Of a stretch of DNA of 11,294 nucleotides, positions 1 through 8,038 are shown one piece after another. Source of the DNA: Isotricha intestinalis. Taxonomy: Eukaryota; Ciliophora; Litostomatea; Vestibuliferida; Isotrichidae. The notes below the pieces were generated by a model that saw nothing but the letters and a program-made list of their open reading frames with translations, made no database searches and was not told the origin of the DNA. The stretch is from positions 1 to 11,294 of the forward strand of contig JAJJLU010001043.1 in the NCBI GenBank assembly GCA_023807065.1. The letters are read 5' to 3'. Position 1 is the first letter of the stretch. Every line of letters begins with the position of its first letter. Position numbers and translations under genes: made by a program.

Positions 1-30
1 ATGAAATTAAAGTTTTTATGTAAAAATATA

Positions 31-863
31 TCATGCAATTAAAATCATAAATATTATTTTATATAAATTATTTATATGATTTATTTGATGATTAGATTTA
101 TAATTATAATTATTATCATAATGTAATTTTCCTTTTTTTTTAGAATCGTTTTTTATATTTTTTAAAATGAAAATTATGATAGAATTGAGGATAAAAAAAC
201 TTATTTGTTGCTAATTCTTTCTAAAAAACACTTTATAAATCATAATATATTTAATATCTTTGTCAATACATGAAAGGTCATTTTGAAAAATATAATTTCA
301 ATGAGATATAAATCAAATCACATATAATCTTATTTTCAAAAATTTTTTTTTCATCACAATACTTTCAACAAAATTGAAACTGTATTTTTGTTTACTGTAG
401 AAAGAAGAATCTATTATTTTATTAGAATAAATAATTAATTTAATAATCAAATTGTTTATATTACATAATTACCAAATTACTTGGTTATTAAATTTTTTCA
501 TAATCTTTCAATAAATAATAATTAGCATATCTTTTTTTCCTTCAATTGATTCCAAAAAATTTTATAGAAAACACAGTGATCATGTCTATAATTTACAATT
601 TTAATGTTGCCACAAACTTTTGGATTATGAATCCATTTAATTCTTTTAATAATAATATAAAATTTTGTTTAATAATATTAAAAAATAATTTGATAAATCA
701 TTTGAGAAAGAAATGAAATTAATTACTCTTTTTCCAGGGGAATACAAAATATATGATTTTATATTAAAGTAATTATATCTTTTATTTGTTTTTCATTTGA
801 GTGAGAAAATTCTTTTTGAATAAAATAATTTTCAAAAGATGTTGATTTTTGGTTTTTATTTTA
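31..863 (-). pseudogene. Probable decayed protein-coding gene, family unknown
   Basis: No intact frame exists here, but two adjoining minus-strand frames contain far fewer stops than such AT-rich DNA should give. Segment A (863 down to about 522) has about 112 codons with four internal TAA (669, 678, 723, 759). Segment B (about 545 down to 31) has about 170 codons with five internal stops (TAG 211, TGA 298, TGA 313, TAA 469, TGA 508). Around one stop per ten codons would be expected by chance. The two frames meet at a run of seven T (532-538), a likely indel site. Segment A contains a protein-like stretch rich in Cys, His and Trp, for example WIHNPKVCGN followed by YRHDHCVFYKIFWNQL, encoded by locally more GC-rich DNA. 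I do not recognise the family. The plus strand has a partly open frame too, so the strand is likely but not certain. Confidence 0.4.
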
Positions 864-1304
864 TTTCTCATTTCTAACTTTATATTATAAATTTCTTCTC
901 AATTATTATCTGAAAATTTATTGTTATTTCTTTTTCATATATTTTTATTAATCTTATTATATTATTAATCTTTGCGAATTTGTTGTAATACTTTAAATTG
1001 TCTTAATTTTATAACTCCACTCTCTCTAAATATTTTTATTTTCTTTGTTTTAACAGCATTTATATAATAATTTATTTTTGAAATATTTTTTTTTTTTATT
1101 TTCTTATATTTATTATCTTCTGAAAATATAATAAACTATTTGATAATTGGTAAAAATCTTTTGTTCTTGAAAATTCTAATATTTTCTTGATATAATTATT
1201 TTTTTCTTTTTATATATTTTATTGTTTTATTAAAAAAATATCACAATTGATGAATTTAGGAATATTTAATATATTTATTAATTTAAAATTATTAATTTTA
1301 TTAT
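864..1304. other. Gene-free AT-rich stretch downstream of the BAR gene
   Basis: This interval lies past the TGA of the minus-strand BAR gene and would hold its 3' UTR. No intact gene is visible. On the minus strand there are short stop-free pieces in different frames (around 1020-970 and 1000-880, for example) that could be further remnants of the decayed gene at 31-863. Each is short enough to arise by chance in DNA of this composition. A run of 12 T lies at 1086-1097. Confidence 0.4.
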
Positions 1305-2558
1305 TCAAAGGTGACTCTTATTTTGATCATTGGGATTATTATAGTTTTGAAATTGATTTTGTGTTTGACTATATACAAGATTCCTAATATGTGGATCTGG
1401 TTTTCCAAAAGAAAATTCATCTTTAGCATAAGGATTATCATTATTATTATTAATTGGATTTTGTTGTTTATTTTTCAAATAATCTTGATAAGTAAATTTC
1501 ATATTATTACTTTGATTATTATTGTAATTATTATTCATATTATTAATAGTTTGCTCACTATTTTTTTTCATAATATAACTATTATAATTATAATTATTAC
1601 TATTATTAGGTTGATTATTAATATTATAAGGATTATAAGCAACAGATGAATTAGTATAACCATTATTTTGGTTATTACTTGTGTTCATTTTATTTTGATT
1701 TATATTTTTTTGATAATCCTGATAAGAATATTTAGCTTTATTCTTAACTTGAGGTAACATATTAACATTAACTCCTTGTAATAATTTAGCAGCTCTAATA
1801 TGTTTAGTAGGATCATAATTAATAGGAGTTTTTTGGAATCCTCGATCTAAACCAAAAAATTTTTGATTACTTCCATCAAATTTTTGAAAGAAAGAAGAAC
1901 AAGAATCAAAAAATTGTTTTTCGGCATTTACCATAGCACAAATTAATGGATTTAACATTTGATATCTCATATCTAATAAATCTTGAATTCTTCTATAAGT
2001 ATAATTAGATAAACTAATAAAATCACTAGCAGCTTTTTTATATTTACCATCATTTCTATTAAATTTAGCAATATCTTTTTCATCTTCTTGAATTTTTTTT
2101 GCTAATTTCTCATTTCTTTCTTTAACTAATTTTTCCATTTTTTCATCATAATGATCATAAATTTTTCTTGCTTCCTCTCTTTTTTGTAAACCATTTTGAA
2201 CATCATTAAATATTTTATCCCATTCTACATTTTTAATTTGAATATTTTTTAAAGTTTCACTACATATATTATAAGCGTTTTCGACTTTTTTATGAGTTTC
2301 TGCTAAATCTGCTATGAAAGGATAATAAACTGAATTTTTTGAATATGATTTTGTTAAATTATTATACACATTCTGACAAAAATTTCTTAACCCTTGTGTT
2401 TGATTTGAAAAATTTTTCACAGTTTGATTAATTATTCCCATTGATTCAATTGATGCTTTTAATTCTTTTTGCTTTTCTTCAAATTCAGTGTCTACTGTTC
2501 TAGGACCATTAAAAAGCTCATATATTGATTGTGTTGTTTGAGACCAAAAATTTGGCAT
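1305..2558 (-). CDS. BAR-domain (amphiphysin/Rvs-like) protein with Asn-rich tail
   Basis: A 417-residue protein. Residues about 20-240 have the pattern of a BAR domain: long, charged, amphipathic helices with few prolines. The middle helix (about 125-165) is strongly basic and acidic with a YDHYDEKMEKL core. It is followed by a KFNRNDGKYKKA linker and a last helix, LLDMRYQMLNPLICAMVNAE, which resembles the amphiphysin/Rvs167 helix that precedes the dimer end. BAR dimers bind and bend membranes, so a role in endocytosis or vesicle traffic is inferred. Residues about 270-417 are a disordered Asn/Gln/Tyr tail with no SH3 domain. The tail holds two copies of a YQDY-x-KN motif (276-285 and 354-363) and NPY motifs near 309 and 375. 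The start is fixed by an in-frame TAA at 2571-2573 with no ATG between. This is the only gene in the window ending in TGA (1305-1307). No signal peptide, membrane span or intron is seen. Confidence 0.72.
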   Translation of the reverse strand: MPNFWSQTTQSIYELFNGPRTVDTEFEEKQKELKASIESMGIINQTVKNFSNQTQGLRNFCQNVYNNLTKSYSKNSVYYPFIADLAETHKKVENAYNICSETLKNIQIKNVEWDKIFNDVQNGLQKREEARKIYDHYDEKMEKLVKERNEKLAKKIQEDEKDIAKFNRNDGKYKKAASDFISLSNYTYRRIQDLLDMRYQMLNPLICAMVNAEKQFFDSCSSFFQKFDGSNQKFFGLDRGFQKTPINYDPTKHIRAAKLLQGVNVNMLPQVKNKAKYSYQDYQKNINQNKMNTSNNQNNGYTNSSVAYNPYNINNQPNNSNNYNYNSYIMKKNSEQTINNMNNNYNNNQSNNMKFTYQDYLKNKQQNPINNNNDNPYAKDEFSFGKPDPHIRNLVYSQTQNQFQNYNNPNDQNKSHL

Positions 2559-2680
2559 TTTACTTTTTATTTATTTTTTTTTTTGATCCCTTTATTAGAT
2601 TTTTTTATTTTTTTTTTTTTTTGTAAGTTTGTAAATGTTTATATTTTTGTTTTAATTAAACAATTTAAATATTTACATAA
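2559..2680. promoter_or_regulatory. 122-bp divergent intergenic region, likely shared promoter
   Basis: This gap separates two ATGs that point away from each other, so both 5' UTRs and both promoters must fit within 122 bp. It contains uninterrupted T runs of 11 (2574-2584) and 15 (2608-2622). Such rigid poly(dA:dT) tracts are generally nucleosome-excluding. No TATA box can be singled out in DNA this AT-rich. The in-frame TAA at 2678-2680, directly before the plus-strand ATG, fixes that gene's start. Confidence 0.5.
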
Positions 2681-3694
2681 ATGTTTCAAATGAATAAAAC
2701 TTTGAATCATCTTATCAATTATAAAAATAAAAAGAAATGTAAAAGTAAAAATAAATCTACGATAATAGAAAGGTTTCTTATACAAAATCAAAAGTATCCA
2801 ATGAAATTAACTTTGTTGAATGATTATCAAAATGTAATAAGAAACTCAAATTCAAAAAAGAAAAAGAATAATAATTCAAAAAATTCTTTTTCTCAAAAAA
2901 ACAAATCTTTTTCAAAAGAAAAATCTCCCCAATTAAAACAAAATAAATTAGAATTAACCCATACAAAAAATGTGAAAAGTATAAATAGTTTACCAAATAA
3001 ATTAAAATTAGATTTATTATTAAAAAAAGCGACTCCCCAAAATAAAATAATTCACAAAAGAGAAAATAAATTAAATTTAAAAGAATATAAGCAAACAATC
3101 ATGAATAGAAGTAATTCTATATCAAATTTAGAGCAAACCATAACAACAACTTCAACTACAATGACAAGTAAAAGAAAAAAAACTACATCAAAGAATATAA
3201 ATATTAAAACATTAAATTTAAATAATATATTAAAAAAACAAAAGAAAAAAAACGAAAGTAAAAACTTAATTTTTGAATCATATAATTCAACAGATTATAA
3301 TAATAATAAAGTATTTCAAACACAAAACAATGAAAATAAAAATATAATAAAAAATAATAATAACAATAATATAAATAATAATAATAAAAATATAAATAAT
3401 GAATTTGATTTAATTTCAAATGATTCTGTTTTTTTTAATAGTAAACAAACTTCAAATACAGTAACAAATAATAATAGTAAAGAAAAAAACAATAATAATG
3501 GTTTTAATGAAAGTGAACAACAAACTATTACTTTAACTTATACTGAAGATGATAATAATGATATTAATTTTAAAAATTATCCTTATGAATTTTCAAGACA
3601 AAAAAAAAATCATGATAATAATATTATTATTCAAAATGAAGACTTTTTAACTTTTTATCAACAAATGAATAAAAAATTATTTGGAGAAAAATAA
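2681..3694 (+). CDS. Hypothetical Asn/Lys-rich protein
   Basis: I do not recognise this 337-residue protein. It is intronless, starts immediately after an in-frame TAA and ends in TAA; a second ATG lies three codons in. Residues 1-200 are strongly basic (Lys and Asn, many Ser) and look disordered. A Ser/Thr patch at 140-170 includes RSNSISNL, which has the form of a kinase target, and TITTTSTTMTSKRKK. Residues 222-240 are an almost pure Asn run. The last third turns acidic (TYTEDDNNDI) and ends in a possible short amphipathic helix, EDFLTFYQQMNKKLFGEK, the part most likely to fold or bind a partner. There is no signal peptide, membrane segment or catalytic motif. It is divergent from the BAR gene and may be co-regulated with it. 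A long continuous frame in DNA this rich in TAA makes a real gene very likely, but its function is open. Confidence 0.7.
   Translation: MFQMNKTLNHLINYKNKKKCKSKNKSTIIERFLIQNQKYPMKLTLLNDYQNVIRNSNSKKKKNNNSKNSFSQKNKSFSKEKSPQLKQNKLELTHTKNVKSINSLPNKLKLDLLLKKATPQNKIIHKRENKLNLKEYKQTIMNRSNSISNLEQTITTTSTTMTSKRKKTTSKNINIKTLNLNNILKKQKKKNESKNLIFESYNSTDYNNNKVFQTQNNENKNIIKNNNNNNINNNNKNINNEFDLISNDSVFFNSKQTSNTVTNNNSKEKNNNNGFNESEQQTITLTYTEDDNNDINFKNYPYEFSRQKKNHDNNIIIQNEDFLTFYQQMNKKLFGEK
3353..3400 (+). repeat. AAT-type trinucleotide tract encoding poly-Asn
   Basis: Imperfect run of AAT codons with a few AAC, ATA and AAA, coding for the Asn run at residues 225-240 of the 2681-3694 protein. Such tracts tend to vary in length by replication slippage. 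Confidence 0.75.
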
Positions 3695-4347
3695 GTAGTA
3701 TTAATTTCAACATAAATAAATGATTAATATTTTTTTATAAATATAAAATATATATTCTTCAAAATTTATTTTTTGTAATTAAATATATAAACATCTTATT
3801 TAATAAAATTTAGATATTGTTCAGAATATCTTTGATTAACTATTCATGTTTTATAAATTGTTTTTATTTTTATTTTTTATTGAATAAAGTTATTAATAAG
3901 AAATCCTTGGGTTTTAATTAATTTTGTTGAAATTTTTTTTTTCTTGATTTGTTGAATTTTGATTTAAAGATAATGAAGTTATTGTGATTATTTTTTTTAT
4001 TCTTTTTCAATTATATCTATAACATTTAAATTTATAGAAATTATTTATTATATTAAAAAAAAAAATCTAAGATAATTAAAATAAATTTAATTTTGATAAT
4101 AATCATTAATCATACATTTGCAATTGTCTCTTAATTTTTTATTTCTTTAATCTTTTTTTTCTATTATCCTTTTTCTCCATTTATTGTAATAAATATTATA
4201 AAGATATATAAAAAATAATAATTAAAATTTGATATTCATATTAATAAAGAAAAAAATTAATTCGAGGCTACTTTAATTATAATCTATTATTTATATCAAT
4301 TAATACATTAATGATTCAAATAATAATATAATTCAAATTATTAAAAA
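3695..4347. other. Intergenic region between convergent genes
   Basis: This 653-bp stretch separates the stop codons of two genes that run towards each other, so it should contain two 3' UTRs and two poly(A)/termination signals. No intact gene, tRNA or repeat is visible. One minus-strand frame is stop-free for about 40 codons (around 4008 down to 3880) and reads as Gln/Ser/Thr-rich, but it has no ATG and that length is expected by chance. AATAAA-like words occur but cannot be told from background. Confidence 0.5.
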
Positions 4348-5412
4348 TTATCCTTCTTCAGAAAATTTCAAATAATTACTTAATAAACTTTTAGTTCTTT
4401 CTTTTAACTTTTCCAATTCATTAACAATAAAATTTCCATTACTACAATTACTGAGATTAAAATTATTATTTTGACTATTATTAGAATTACATGTTTGAAA
4501 TTGAGATAAAGATCTTTTATCTTTTTCACTTCTTCTTCCAGAATTAAAATTATTTGAAGTATATAAAAAAGAATTACTTTTTATCATACTATTTTTTCTT
4601 GAATTATTTTTTAAATTTTTTATTTCAATATCTTTTATTTCTTTCGCTGATTCACTATATAAATTATTTGAAATATAATTTTTATTGCCTTTAATATAAT
4701 TATTATAATTACTTGTATTTATTATTAAATTTTTTGATGATAAAATATTTTTTGAACTATTTTTTTTTGAATTTGATTTTGATTCACTTTTTTTTAACAT
4801 TAAATTCTTAAAAAATTGTCTCACATTCTTTGATATTAAATTTGAAGCTTTCAATTTTTGAATTTTATCTAAATCTTTATTTTTTCTTTTTTTAAAATTT
4901 GAATTTTCAAATTCTTCAATTGAATTATTTTTTTTTTTCATTTGTTGAATTTTATTTATTTGTTCTTTTATTTCTGATAATTCTTTTTCTAAAGAATAAA
5001 TTAAATAATTTTTCTTATTAATTATTTCTTCATAAACTTGTTTTTTATTTTCATTTTTTTTCTCTGAAAAATTATTATTTATAATCTCACTTTTAATATT
5101 TAATCTAATATTAATTTGATTATTTTCTTTGTGAGGAGCAGTTGAATAGTTAAAAACATTATAATTTCTCTTTTCTTTATTAATATTTTTTTTCTCTTTG
5201 TTTAAACTATCTTTTCTAAATGGAAGGCGGCTTGTTTGGTTTTTAAAAATTTTATTATTTTCATTTTTTATTGATAAATTGAAATTATACTTTTTTGAAT
5301 TTGGAGATTCATAATCATTTTTTCTTAATGATAAACTATTTATCAATTCTAATTTTTTTAATATATTCTTATTTTTCTTTTTAATATTTTGAAAAGATTT
5401 TGTATGTCTCAT
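4348..5412 (-). CDS. Hypothetical basic Ser/Asn-rich coiled-coil protein
   Basis: I do not recognise this 354-residue protein. The start ATG is the first after an in-frame TAA at 5428-5430, and the gene ends in TAA with no intron. It is rich in Lys, Asn and Ser. Residues about 124-165 form a likely coiled coil (YLIYSLEKELSEIKEQINKI). Residues 175-210 are a basic helical stretch (KNVRQFFKNLMLKK). Residues 205-310 are Ser-rich and basic, with many RxxS or KKNS sites such as SRKNSMIKS and KRSLSQF that could be phosphorylated. The C-terminus ends in a second short helix, ELEKLKERTKSLLSNYLKF. No membrane segment or enzyme motif is present. This composition would suit a cytoskeletal or scaffold protein, but that is only a guess from composition. 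Its 5' end is the near edge of a 790-bp gene-free region with weak coding traces. Confidence 0.7.
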   Translation of the reverse strand: MRHTKSFQNIKKKNKNILKKLELINSLSLRKNDYESPNSKKYNFNLSIKNENNKIFKNQTSRLPFRKDSLNKEKKNINKEKRNYNVFNYSTAPHKENNQINIRLNIKSEIINNNFSEKKNENKKQVYEEIINKKNYLIYSLEKELSEIKEQINKIQQMKKKNNSIEEFENSNFKKRKNKDLDKIQKLKASNLISKNVRQFFKNLMLKKSESKSNSKKNSSKNILSSKNLIINTSNYNNYIKGNKNYISNNLYSESAKEIKDIEIKNLKNNSRKNSMIKSNSFLYTSNNFNSGRRSEKDKRSLSQFQTCNSNNSQNNNFNLSNCSNGNFIVNELEKLKERTKSLLSNYLKFSEEG

Positions 5413-5414
5413 TT

Positions 5415-5960
5415 TTATAAAAAAAAATTAATCTTAAATTTAAATTTTAAAAATAAAAATATAATCAAATAAAGCCAAAAATATGGTAATAATAGACACA
5501 TTAAAACTTATAATAAATTCTCCTTTAAAAAACTTTTTGAGTCCCCTTTGAATAAGATGAATATATTTATATAATCTTTTTTATTTTCATTATTAATTTT
5601 TTTTCTAAAAATGTTAAATATTAAGTTTATTTGAAACCATTATTCTTCTCTATCATTTTTTTTTTGAAGGAATTTTATTATTTATTCTTTAACATAATTT
5701 AAATATTGAAAGTATAAATAAATGAATGAAAAAATATTATATTTCAACACATTAAATCATAGTTTTTATTTTTACTTATTTTTTTAAGATATGAATTTCT
5801 ACTTTTATTTTTAAAAGAAAATGGATATGAATATCTAATATTGAAGAGGTTGTCAAATTTTTTCTTCAATAATAAATATATATTTTACTGGAAGATATTT
5901 TTTAAATATATCTAATTAATTTTTATACTTTATCATTCAAATAATAATTGTTGTTTATTT
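5415..5960 (-). other. Weak minus-strand coding traces, possible gene remnant
   Basis: Directly upstream of the 4348-5412 gene, a minus-strand frame from 5639 down to 5415 has about 74 codons with one internal TAA (5508-5510), where about seven stops would be expected. It includes FKGDSKSFLKENLL. Further upstream, frame-shifted, stop-free pieces occur at about 5872-5744 (ends LMC then TGA) and about 5930-5860 (includes KKYLPVKYIFIIEEK). Runs of 8-10 T at two places could mark indels. This may be a decayed gene or chance. It is weaker than the case at 31-863, and I assign no family. Confidence 0.2.
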
Positions 5961-6202
5961 AAATTATTTTGTCAAAAAAAAATTAAGTATCATATTAATT
6001 TTTAATTTTTTAATATTTATTTAAAATTAAATTTTTTTTCAATTTATTAATTTTTCTTTGATTATATAAAAGAATTAATTGACTTAATAAAGAATAAGTG
6101 AAACATAATTCAAAGATTTTTTAATAAATATATATATCGAAAAAAATTAAATATTGTTATATTAAAAATATATTATATAATATAATTAATTAAAATTATT
6201 AA
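5961..6202. other. AT-rich intergenic DNA downstream of the 6203-7969 gene
   Basis: No gene is visible. The interval would hold the 3' UTR and termination signal of the minus-strand gene ending at 6203. It is almost entirely A and T. Confidence 0.5.
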
Positions 6203-6208
6203 TTATAT
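6180..6208. repeat. 11-bp perfect inverted repeat across a stop codon
   Basis: Arms at 6180-6190 and 6198-6208 are exact reverse complements, separated by seven bases. The right arm covers the TAA stop (6203-6205) of the minus-strand gene, so the mRNA could form a hairpin at the stop and start of the 3' UTR. Both arms are pure A/T, and repeats of this size arise often by chance at this composition. Confidence 0.25.
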
Positions 6209-7969
6209 TGTATAATTTAATTTTTCTAAATTCTCAACTTCATTTATATTTAGGTTTAATTCTTGCATTTTTTTAATATATTTATTATATTCAAATATAT
6301 CTTCAATACTAATATCATTATCATTGATATTTTCTTTTTCATTATTTTTCTGCAAGAATTGTTTTAATTCTTCTAATTTTATTTTATCAAATTTTGAAGT
6401 TTTATTTGATAATATATTTTTAGTTATTTCTATTGAATTTATTATTTTATTATAAATTGGTTCAGATAATTTATGTTCTAAATTAAGATTATTAATATTT
6501 TTTTTAATGAAATTATGAAAATCTCCTTCAAGTAAATTAACATTTAAAATATCATTTATTTCTTTTCCATTTGGTAATTTAATTTTAAGAATTAAATGAC
6601 TAAATGGAAAAATATATTCTTGTTTTTGAATATTTTGATTAATATCTTTATTTTTAAAAGGATTATTTTGAGGAAAAAAAGAATAATTATTCATAGGAAT
6701 ATTTTTATCAGAGTTAAGTTTTCTTAAAGGTACTTTCTTGTTATTATTCCTTTTATTATTATTATTTTGATTAAAAATATCATTACTGAAATTATTTAAA
6801 TTTAAATTAATATTATTATTAATATTATTATTCATATTATTTTTATTTCCTTTATTCTTCCCAATGATATTATTTTTCTTTTTATTTTCCTGATGTTCAA
6901 TATTAATATTTTGACTTTGATTAATATTATTCATGTTAAAATTATTATTATAATTAAATATTTGATTTTGTTCTAAATTAACAGTAAAAGGAAACATATT
7001 AATATTAATTGGAATAGAATTAGGAAAATACATTTGTTCATAATTATAAGATATTTGATTATTGAAATTATGCAAAAAATTATCGTTTGAATAATGTAAA
7101 TGAGGTAAATTTGAATAATTAAAATCTGAATTAAGTGACATTGATAAAGTTTGATTAGTTGAATTTTCTGTATTTAAAGTTCTAGCTTCTTCAATTTGAT
7201 TATCTTTAGTTTTTCCACTTGGTATTTGAATCGTTGATGTTGTCATTGTTAAATTATTATTATTGTTATTTGGTTTTATTTTATTGTTAAATTGCTTTTT
7301 ATTATTAAAATTTCTAAATTGATTTTGATTTATAATTTGATTAAAATTATTATTATTAGGATTATTATTATTTCCATAATTTATATTTTCAGGAGAAAAA
7401 AAATTAAAATTTTCTAAATTTTTTTGTTGAATTTGTTCATTAATATTATAGTTTGTAGTATTTGAATTATTATTATAATTATTAATATTATTATTAGTTG
7501 TATTATTATTATTCATATTATTATTATTCATATTATTATTCATATTATTATTATTATATGTATTATTGTTATTTTGATTATGATAAGAAAAATTTTTTTT
7601 TGAATTAATTTGATTAAAATTTTGATTTATTTTTTTGTGTTTTCTTCTCACTTCTTGTATATTCTGATTATTTCCTTCCTGAATATAATCTGTATTATTT
7701 TCCGAATAGGTTTCATTATTTTCATAATAATTTAAATTATTTTCTCTTTTTTTTTTCTTATTTTTTTTATATACTCCATTTTCATTATTTCTTCCTTTTT
7801 CATTAAAATCATTTTTTTTCCCATATTTTCTATAAGATTGATATTCAAAATCTTTTTCATTATCTTTATATTTATAATAATTTTTTTTATTTCCTTTAAT
7901 CATCATTTCATTATTTATATTTTGTTCTATTGAATTACCTAAATATTCCCATTCTCTTTCATTATTCAT
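6203..7969 (-). CDS. Asn-rich protein with a folded C-terminal segment
   Basis: A 588-residue protein of unknown function. Residues 1-120 are charged and rich in Tyr, Lys and Glu (EREWEYLGNS at the start). Residues 130-240 are mainly Asn, with a NNNM repeat at 140-157. Residues 240-450 are a disordered Asn/Ser/Phe-rich region containing VPLRKLNSDKN (413-423). Only residues about 453-588 look folded: FSHLILKIKLPNGKE, then LNVNLLEGDFHNFIKKNINN, then helices. This is a beta hairpin followed by helices, spaced like the short 'strand, acidic turn, helix' domain seen in many eukaryotic low-complexity proteins, though the match is weak. The ATG is the first in a frame open back to a TAA at 8021-8023. 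It lies 69 bp downstream of the RSPH10B gene on the same strand. The long Asn tracts suggest an RNA-granule or scaffold protein; that is inference only. Translation in one piece over 588 codons supports a real gene. Confidence 0.7.
   Translation of the reverse strand: MNNEREWEYLGNSIEQNINNEMMIKGNKKNYYKYKDNEKDFEYQSYRKYGKKNDFNEKGRNNENGVYKKNKKKKRENNLNYYENNETYSENNTDYIQEGNNQNIQEVRRKHKKINQNFNQINSKKNFSYHNQNNNNTYNNNNMNNNMNNNNMNNNNTTNNNINNYNNNSNTTNYNINEQIQQKNLENFNFFSPENINYGNNNNPNNNNFNQIINQNQFRNFNNKKQFNNKIKPNNNNNNLTMTTSTIQIPSGKTKDNQIEEARTLNTENSTNQTLSMSLNSDFNYSNLPHLHYSNDNFLHNFNNQISYNYEQMYFPNSIPININMFPFTVNLEQNQIFNYNNNFNMNNINQSQNINIEHQENKKKNNIIGKNKGNKNNMNNNINNNINLNLNNFSNDIFNQNNNNKRNNNKKVPLRKLNSDKNIPMNNYSFFPQNNPFKNKDINQNIQKQEYIFPFSHLILKIKLPNGKEINDILNVNLLEGDFHNFIKKNINNLNLEHKLSEPIYNKIINSIEITKNILSNKTSKFDKIKLEELKQFLQKNNEKENINDNDISIEDIFEYNKYIKKMQELNLNINEVENLEKLNYTI
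7499..7552 (-). repeat. AAT microsatellite interrupted by ATG codons (NNNM repeat)
   Basis: Codons 140-157 of the 6203-7969 gene are runs of AAT and AAC broken at regular intervals by ATG, giving Asn3-4 followed by Met, repeated. Similar shorter Asn tracts flank it between about 7247 and 7580. The regular interruption suggests expansion of a short unit by slippage rather than a pure homocodon run. Confidence 0.7.
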
Positions 7970-8038
7970 TTTTTTAATTAATTTTTGAAAAATTAAAAAA
8001 AAATTTATATAGATTATAAATTAAAAAAAAAATATTAT
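7970..8038. promoter_or_regulatory. 69-bp tandem intergenic spacer: terminator and promoter together
   Basis: This is the whole distance between the RSPH10B stop codon and the ATG of the next gene on the same strand. It contains two G and no C; all other bases are A or T. The 3' end of one transcript and the start of the next must overlap or abut here, unless the two genes are cotranscribed. Confidence 0.5.

Noticed and set aside
1081..1100. Poly-T runs in intergenic DNA as possible terminators or retroelement tails
   Set aside because: T and A runs of 8-15 occur throughout the non-coding DNA, and no target-site duplication or element body lies beside them.
525..1260. Left region read with TAA/TAG as Gln (ciliate code) gives a frame of about 238 codons free of TGA
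   Set aside because: TAA/TAG density in that frame (about 21) is what random DNA of this composition gives, especially above 863, and the intact genes show that TAA is a real stop here. A decayed gene explains the stop-poor part better.
1311..1649. 112-codon plus-strand open frame rich in Ile
   Set aside because: It is antisense to the Asn-rich tail of the BAR gene. AAT/AAC Asn codons read backwards give ATT/GTT (Ile/Val), so the frame is a by-product of that tail.
2778..3098. 106-codon minus-strand open frame that looks hydrophobic
   Set aside because: It is antisense to the Lys/Asn-rich coding sequence of 2681-3694, whose AAA and AAT codons read backwards as Phe and Ile. It only imitates a membrane protein.
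3204..3419. 71-codon minus-strand Tyr-rich open frame
   Set aside because: It is the antisense of the poly-Asn region of 2681-3694 (ATA/AAT read as TAT/ATT). It has no independent support.
3877..4008. About 42-codon stop-free minus-strand stretch rich in Gln, Ser and Thr
   Set aside because: It has no start codon and no recognisable similarity. Several stop-free runs of this length are expected by chance across the non-coding parts of the window.
4250..4280. Slightly GC-richer patch (TTCGAGGCTAC) that recalls part of a tRNA T-arm
   Set aside because: No acceptor stem, anticodon arm or pairing partner can be found around it.
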